Assembly (NCBI GenBank): GCA_016839665.1
Contig: JAEOTU010000329.1
Coordinates: forward strand, 1-9,394
From: Candidatus Hodarchaeota archaeon
GTDB lineage: Archaea > Asgardarchaeota > Heimdallarchaeia > Hodarchaeales > Hodarchaeaceae
Direction: 5' to 3'
Length of the DNA: 9,394 nucleotides
Shown here: piece after piece, positions 5,797-9,394 of the stretch
How positions within the stretch are numbered: the stretch's first letter is position 1
Layout of the letters: every line of letters begins with the position of its first letter
The notes under the pieces: generated by a model
The model's database searches: none
What the model was told of the DNA's origin: nothing
What the model saw: only the letters and a program-made list of their open reading frames with translations
Position numbers and translations under genes: made by a program

Positions 5797-5837
5797 AAGC
5801 CATCATTCATCAGAGGGAGTCTATACAACATTAGAAA

Positions 5838-6521
5838 TTATCGAATGGCTGATTTAACCAAATTTTGCAGTAATTCATGAGGATCTTTTGCTTGTACAAA
5901 TATATGGTCTATTATCACACCTTCAATACCCATGTCAAATGCTTTTTCAATATCGACCGATGTTAAAACTCCAACGCCACAAAATGGGGAGACTCTAGGA
6001 TTTTCGATTTTAATTCGTTTAACGCTGTTTTGAATAATCTCAGGTTGAACTTCAGATATTGAGACTCCTGTCCTAGTTAATTCAGGGGGATCGAACGCAA
6101 CAGCATGAGGATCAAGTTTTGCTGCAGCAGCACTAACAGCTTCATTATTGGAGCATACAATGGTATATAATCGGTGTGTACGAGAATTACGAACAACTTC
6201 CTCAAGATCAGCTAATATCATTCTGTTTTCAGAGTGGTTGATTAGAGTTCCAGAAGCCCCTGATGCTTTTATCATTTTTACAGAAATTTTTCCAGTACCA
6301 CTCTTTCCAGTTATACATTCAACCTTTTGAGAAAATACAGGGATATTAAAGATCTCTGAATACTTTACCAAAAATGGTAGAGGTGGACAAATAGCAATAG
6401 AGACCCCATGCTCTTCAGAAACTTTCTCAGCTATTTTTGCTAATCTTACCCCTTTCTCTCCAAATACATCAGGATAAGCTTTAAAGTTTAAGATAATCAG
6501 GGGTGTCGTTATTTCTTTCAT
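5838..6521 (-). CDS. tpiA: Triosephosphate isomerase homologue with altered catalytic loop
   Basis: By overall sequence this is the short archaeal triosephosphate isomerase, which interconverts dihydroxyacetone phosphate and glyceraldehyde 3-phosphate in the cytoplasm. Seen: 227 residues (archaeal norm about 225), LIILNFKAYPD with N12 and K14, and GTLINHSENR with the general-acid His (H96). The catalytic Glu position (archaeal EPPELIGTG) reads FDPPELTRTG, so it is Asp (D144), and loop 6 lacks the IG. The phosphate grip is also changed: GAGIS reads GVGVL, and the usual LLASG reads IIDHI (203-207). The Asp codon is a clear GAT. Asp at this site cripples known enzymes, so this may be a slow or specialised isomerase or a non-catalytic paralogue. 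The ATG is preceded by a TATA-like box with a short leader. The gene stands alone and converges on the small membrane-protein gene. Confidence 0.85.
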   Translation of the reverse strand: MKEITTPLIILNFKAYPDVFGEKGVRLAKIAEKVSEEHGVSIAICPPLPFLVKYSEIFNIPVFSQKVECITGKSGTGKISVKMIKASGASGTLINHSENRMILADLEEVVRNSRTHRLYTIVCSNNEAVSAAAAKLDPHAVAFDPPELTRTGVSISEVQPEIIQNSVKRIKIENPRVSPFCGVGVLTSVDIEKAFDMGIEGVIIDHIFVQAKDPHELLQNLVKSAIR

Positions 6522-6550
6522 CTGAATCAGGACATCCTACTGCAAAAATT

Positions 6551-6560
6551 TTTATTTAAG
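6551..6560 (-). promoter_or_regulatory. TATA-like promoter of the TIM homologue
   Basis: The minus strand reads CTTAAATAAA, 30-39 bases before the ATG at 6521. Initiation would fall near 6530, giving a very short leader with no clear ribosome-binding motif except a distant AGGA. This is consistent with near-leaderless translation, common in archaea. Confidence 0.45.
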
Positions 6561-6713
6561 TGATAAATCGAACTCTGTTTCTGATAGTCTCTTAGAAATT
6601 TCTTAATCCGTTAAACATTTCGCTTTAGTCTTACAATCTAGTCATTCCAAAATTCTAGATTTTGTGATGAATTCCAGTGAAACTTAAAAATTACTCTTAT
6701 TCTCGGCTCAATG

Positions 6714-6720
6714 TATATAT
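6714..6720 (+). promoter_or_regulatory. TATA-like promoter of eS1
   Basis: TATATAT lies 31 bases before the TTG start. Initiation 25 bases on would fall near 6742, which would leave out the AGGAG motif at 6737-6741. An upstream alternative, CTTAAAAAT (6683-6691), would retain it. Which one is used cannot be decided by sequence. Confidence 0.45.
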
Positions 6721-6736
6721 CTGACTTTAAATAAAT

Positions 6737-6741
6737 AGGAG
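6737..6741 (+). promoter_or_regulatory. AGGAG ribosome-binding motif selecting the TTG start of eS1
   Basis: AGGAG is ten bases before TTG 6752 and only three before an out-of-frame ATG at 6745. The latter would make an 11-residue peptide ending at 6780, one base before an in-frame ATG of eS1 at 6782. Spacing favours the TTG. Confidence 0.5.
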
Positions 6742-6751
6742 CTAATGTTAA

Positions 6752-7357
6752 TTGAGCCATCGATCACGTTCATCTCGTAGAATGGTTGACAAATGGTCGG
6801 CAAAACAACTATTTCAAATTTACTCTCCACCTGGTTTTCTGGAGGGTGAAGAAATAGTTGTTGGGGAAACCATTGCTGATGATCCAAATAAATTGATTGG
6901 CCGCGTAATTGAAGTTTCTCTAGCAGACATCAATAAGGATTATTCGAAGATGCATGTGAAATTACAATTTCAAATTGTTGAAGTTGTAGGCAATTCTGCA
7001 CGAACTAGATTTAAAGGACATTCTTTTGCAAGAGATTATCTGAGATTTCTTGTTCGACGAAGAAGAACTCGTATTGATAGTATAAGTACAGTTAAAACTA
7101 AGGATAATATTCCCTTTAGAATTACAGCTACAGGATTCACAGCAAATCGTTCAAAAACTAGTAAAAAAGACGCTATTAGACGTAAAATGCTTGAAATAAT
7201 ATCAGATAGGGCTGGTGAACTTAATAGTGAGGATTTCATTCGTGAAGTAACTGGTGGAAAATTAAGCTCACTAATTTATTTCCAATGTAAATCAATTTAC
7301 CCGCTTAAGGGAGTAGAAGTCCAAAAAACTAAGATTTTAAAACCTATTTCAAGATGA
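6752..7357 (+). CDS. rps3ae: Ribosomal protein eS1 (S3ae)
   Basis: eS1 is an archaeal/eukaryal small-subunit protein near the platform and mRNA exit. Seen: 201 residues (family about 190-220), a basic start (RSRSSRR), then DKWSAKQLFQIYSPPGF, ETIADDPNKLIGRVIEVSL, a DYSKMHVKLQFQI segment, RTRFKGHSFARDYLRFLVRR and RRRTRIDSI, all typical of the family. TTG 6752 is taken as start because a stop codon (6749-6751) lies directly before it, AGGAG is well spaced, and homologues carry a similar basic stretch before the KDxWKSK motif. The ATG at 6782 (MVDKW) is the fallback. The 3' end overlaps pcc1, which runs the opposite way, by nine bases. In many archaea eS1, pcc1 and recJ-like genes are neighbours, but I recall them as co-oriented, which they are not here. 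Confidence 0.95.
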   Translation: MSHRSRSSRRMVDKWSAKQLFQIYSPPGFLEGEEIVVGETIADDPNKLIGRVIEVSLADINKDYSKMHVKLQFQIVEVVGNSARTRFKGHSFARDYLRFLVRRRRTRIDSISTVKTKDNIPFRITATGFTANRSKTSKKDAIRRKMLEIISDRAGELNSEDFIREVTGGKLSSLIYFQCKSIYPLKGVEVQKTKILKPISR

Positions 7358-7615
7358 ACGATCACTTTTATCCAAATTTAGAACGTTCTCCGCTACTTGA
7401 AAAGTAGAAAACAAGTCCAACAATGTAACCAACATTGTTTCAATCCTTTCTACGTTTTTTATGGTGATTTGAAGAGTATTAGCTGTACTTAAGGATTCTA
7501 GCACCATCGGAGGTTTTGCAAGATTATCTGGCTTGATAGCTGCACAAATAATTTTTGCAATTTCGTTAGACCTGGTTTTTATTATAAGCTGACAGTTTAT
7601 CGTCTCAATGGGCAT
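7349..7615 (-). CDS. pcc1: KEOPS complex subunit Pcc1
   Basis: Pcc1 is the small dimerising subunit of KEOPS, the complex (with Kae1, Bud32 and Cgi121) that makes t6A at position 37 of ANN-decoding tRNAs. Seen: 88 residues, normal size. The family pattern is a beta strand (INCQLIIKTRS), a helix leading into AAIKPDN (25-31), PPMVLES, a strand NTLQITIKNVERI, and a long helix ETMLVTLLDLFSTFQVAENVL. The ATG at 7615 lies three bases after the recJ-like stop, so the two genes share a transcript. An AAGGT-like motif lies at the end of recJ. Its 3' end overlaps eS1 by nine bases on the opposite strand, so transcripts of the two must converge. Other KEOPS genes are not in the window. Confidence 0.9.
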   Translation of the reverse strand: MPIETINCQLIIKTRSNEIAKIICAAIKPDNLAKPPMVLESLSTANTLQITIKNVERIETMLVTLLDLFSTFQVAENVLNLDKSDRSS

Positions 7616-7618
7616 ATT

Positions 7619-9010
7619 TCATACCTTTTCTTGAACCAATTGATTAACACGAACTATTAAATCATTCAGGAAAGTCTCAGAAATCAGGGCTCCTGCAGCA
7701 GCAGCATGACCTCCGACTTCGAAACTTGGATCAAATTCCTGGATAACTTGACTTAATAAGTGAGTCAGATCTAATGTTTTGCTCTGGAGACCAGATAACC
7801 TCATACTTACTTTTATTTTTCCTGTTGTAGTTTGTGCGCATCCTAACAAAGGTTTTGGGTTAAGTTCCCTCTTTGAACTAAGCATTGAAATTATAGTACC
7901 AATTATCCTTTCGTTTATTGATTTCCTTCCATCTAAAAAATAAATGGCTGATAATTCCTGTAGATTACCTTCAGATAATGCCCATTGTAGACTTTTTGCA
8001 AGTATCTTTGAATAATTCTTTTCTACTATATGAAGATCCTGTAAAGCAGTCTGACGATCTCCTAGACACAAAGATATTCCAACATCTGGTCGTTGTAATC
8101 TTCCACAAGCATTTAATTTAGTAGCAAAAACCCGGGCATCCCTTAAGAATTCTGTTTTTTCACTTTGTAGTAGATAGTCATTTTTATAAATTTCAGCTGG
8201 ATCAACACCATATTGTACAACTAGCTCAGATGCCAAACGGCGACATTCTTCTTCATCTAGATTAAAAAAAGATCTTTGAGCTTCACCTTCTAAAAGGGGA
8301 ATATCAAGTCTTTCTAGAAAAGCCCTAATTTCTAGTTCATTTTCAAAACCCACAAAGTCAGCACGTCTTAAAACTGAGATAAGAGAACGAGTTCTGTCAA
8401 AAAACCAAACAGAAACATTATCTGAAATCATTCTCATCCTTTTTGCATCTTCAACAATCAGTTCATTTATGCCAGTAAAAGAGGAATATTCTCCCTGATC
8501 CTGCCGATCTCCAAGAGCTCCAATAAGAGCTAATGGTGCCAAATATCTATTCTGAGGATTTATTCGTGTTGAAACAAAATACACAACACCCGCCCCACTC
8601 AAATCAGTTGTACCATTAATAGAATGATGATGAGGATTGAGATGTCTTATATTATCTGAATGCTCAATATTCATTGTGGGGGAATGATGATCTAAGATGA
8701 ATATTTCATAAGATTCGTTCCAACGGGAAAAAGCATCAATAACGCCTGTTCCGAGATCTGAAAAAATGACCGTACTTCCAATAGGTAACGTATCTTTAAG
8801 ATGGTCCAAGGTAGCATACTCTAAACGGTCAAGAATGCGAAGTTGGAAGCTAAAACCTGCTTGGGAAAGTGTAGCAGCTAATATTGAAGCAGCAGTCAAT
8901 CCATCAGCATCAAAATGTGAAAAAATGTAGATGGGGTAGATATTGTTGATCTGCTGTATATCTTCAGCTACCTGTTGACATGCCTCGAAAAAAGTGGCTT
9001 TATTTACCAA
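7619..9010 (-). CDS. recJ: RecJ-like DHH-family single-strand nuclease (archaeal GAN type)
   Basis: DHH/DHHA1 phosphoesterase related to RecJ. Archaeal members act as 5'-3' nucleases at forks, in some species bound to GINS. Seen in 463 residues: motif I SHFDADGLTAAS (H32, D34, D36), motif II SDLGTG (D85), motif III ILDHHSP (D107-H109), motif IV ALGDRQ (D168), the NACGRLQRPD block (300-309) typical of the archaeal RecJ-like group, and the DHHA1 signature VGGHAAAAGA (432-441). All metal ligands appear present, so activity is expected. The start is TTG 9010, chosen because AGGAG (9020-9024) lies nine bases ahead and motif I falls at the usual distance, although the frame stays open further upstream. 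It is followed directly by pcc1. A DHH oligoribonuclease role is possible but less likely given the length and the C-terminal motif. Confidence 0.9.
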   Translation of the reverse strand: MVNKATFFEACQQVAEDIQQINNIYPIYIFSHFDADGLTAASILAATLSQAGFSFQLRILDRLEYATLDHLKDTLPIGSTVIFSDLGTGVIDAFSRWNESYEIFILDHHSPTMNIEHSDNIRHLNPHHHSINGTTDLSGAGVVYFVSTRINPQNRYLAPLALIGALGDRQDQGEYSSFTGINELIVEDAKRMRMISDNVSVWFFDRTRSLISVLRRADFVGFENELEIRAFLERLDIPLLEGEAQRSFFNLDEEECRRLASELVVQYGVDPAEIYKNDYLLQSEKTEFLRDARVFATKLNACGRLQRPDVGISLCLGDRQTALQDLHIVEKNYSKILAKSLQWALSEGNLQELSAIYFLDGRKSINERIIGTIISMLSSKRELNPKPLLGCAQTTTGKIKVSMRLSGLQSKTLDLTHLLSQVIQEFDPSFEVGGHAAAAGALISETFLNDLIVRVNQLVQEKV

Positions 9011-9110
9011 GTTAATTTTCTCCTTGGCATTACTTTCTTCGTTAACATAAAGAAGAATTTTTGTTTTGCTCGAAGGAAAATATCTTGTTTTTTTAGAATA
9101 GAAATGAACT

Positions 9111-9120
9111 AAATTATATT
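9111..9120 (-). promoter_or_regulatory. Possible TATA box for recJ-pcc1
   Basis: The minus strand reads AATATAATTT, overlapping the stop codon of the upstream coiled-coil gene. Initiation would fall near 9090, leaving an 80-base leader with the AGGAG near its end. The 103-base gap between the two genes otherwise holds nothing recognisable. Confidence 0.35.
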
Positions 9121-9394
9121 AGCCCTTTGTCTATCAGTGTACGAAACTCTTCAAAAGACAATTTGCGGCCTTCTTCGAATTTCTTTCTTGCGTCCTCTTC
9201 CTTTTCTTCGATCTTTTCGCGACGCTGAGCATCCTGCTCTGCTCGAACTTTTTGTTTATTTTTATTAATGTCTTGACGAATTCGGTTTATCTCGCGGATA
9301 TAGCTAAGGTATTCATTATGAATTGAATTTGCTTGTTCTTTGGCTTCTAGGAACTGTGCATGTAATTCATCTGCTTGTTTTCTCAGCACATCAG
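9114..9394 (-). CDS. Archaeal coiled-coil protein, C-terminal part (cut by window edge)
   Basis: This is the last 92 or so residues of a larger protein. The frame is open to the window edge, so a GTG at 9389 should not be taken as the start. Seen: continuous heptad-like, highly charged helix (KQADELHAQFLEAKEQANSI, then INRIRQDINKNKQKVRAEQD and a run of Lys/Glu/Arg), closing with a short globular-looking tail, FEEGRKLSFEEFRTLIDKGLI without the last residue. An ending with a K-L-S/T-x-E-E-F-x-x-L-x-x-x-G-L/I pattern resembles the uncharacterised archaeal coiled-coil proteins of the COG1340 type, which are widespread but of unknown function. Assignment to that group is from memory of its C-terminal pattern and needs the full protein. 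It precedes recJ on the same strand. Confidence 0.6.
   Translation of the reverse strand, partial: DVLRKQADELHAQFLEAKEQANSIHNEYLSYIREINRIRQDINKNKQKVRAEQDAQRREKIEEKEEDARKKFEEGRKLSFEEFRTLIDKGLI

Noticed and set aside
6664..6724. C/D-box small RNA candidate (GTGATGA at 6664-6670, CTGA at 6721-6724)
   Set aside because: No clear D' and C' boxes between them, no pairing terminal stem, and the interval contains the eS1 TATA element.
9088..9094. T7 run as terminator between recJ and the coiled-coil gene
   Set aside because: The T run is on the plus strand whereas both flanking genes are on the minus strand, and no plus-strand gene ends there.
1..9394. CRISPR array, tRNA or rRNA genes, defence island
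   Set aside because: No regularly spaced repeats, no tRNA T-loop-like GGTTCGAATCC pattern, no rRNA-like sequence, and no defence-related genes beyond the TnpB fragment.

Overview
The window comes from an archaeon, and every recognisable gene belongs to an archaeal family. These are ribosomal proteins uS5, uL18, eL19, eL32 and eS1, the NurA/HerA DNA-end-processing pair, a short archaeal-type triosephosphate isomerase homologue, the KEOPS subunit Pcc1, a RecJ-like DHH nuclease and an archaeal coiled-coil protein. The DNA is AT-rich. Promoters look like TATA boxes, several genes appear to start with TTG, and Shine-Dalgarno-like AGGAG or GGTGA motifs occur. The phylum cannot be fixed from the sequence alone. 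An Asgard-like or deep-branching lineage is a guess.

Layout. (1) 1-1778, minus strand: a tight ribosomal operon eL32-eL19-uL18-uS5 with 4-base ATGA overlaps, starting from a TATA-like promoter near 1903-1910. uS5 runs off the left edge. eL32 has a strongly acidic C-terminal tail. (2) 1779-2442: a divergent intergenic region with no convincing complete gene. It holds the ribosomal promoter and two hairpins ahead of nurA. (3) 2443-5509, plus strand: nurA, then herA, then the C-terminal part of a TnpB protein lying in herA's own frame just after herA's stop codon. (4) 5510-5837: stacked inverted repeats, a TATA box, and a small unannotated gene for a 44-residue single-pass membrane protein with an acidic tail, followed by oligo-T. 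(5) 5838-6521, minus strand: a TIM-like protein whose catalytic Glu position is Asp and whose phosphate-gripping loops differ from the family pattern. (6) 6752-7357, plus strand: eS1, converging on and overlapping pcc1. (7) 7349-9394, minus strand: a coiled-coil protein, a RecJ-like nuclease and pcc1.

Functionally the window is mainly information processing: ribosome assembly, DNA-end resection (NurA-HerA), RecJ-like nuclease activity, and tRNA t6A modification (Pcc1). I found no CRISPR array, tRNA, rRNA or intact mobile element. No clear new multi-gene system is visible. The best leads are the altered TIM homologue, the herA-TGA-tnpB arrangement, the small acidic-tailed membrane protein beside palindromes, the acidic tail on eL32, and the missing standard start codon for the full-length nurA frame.
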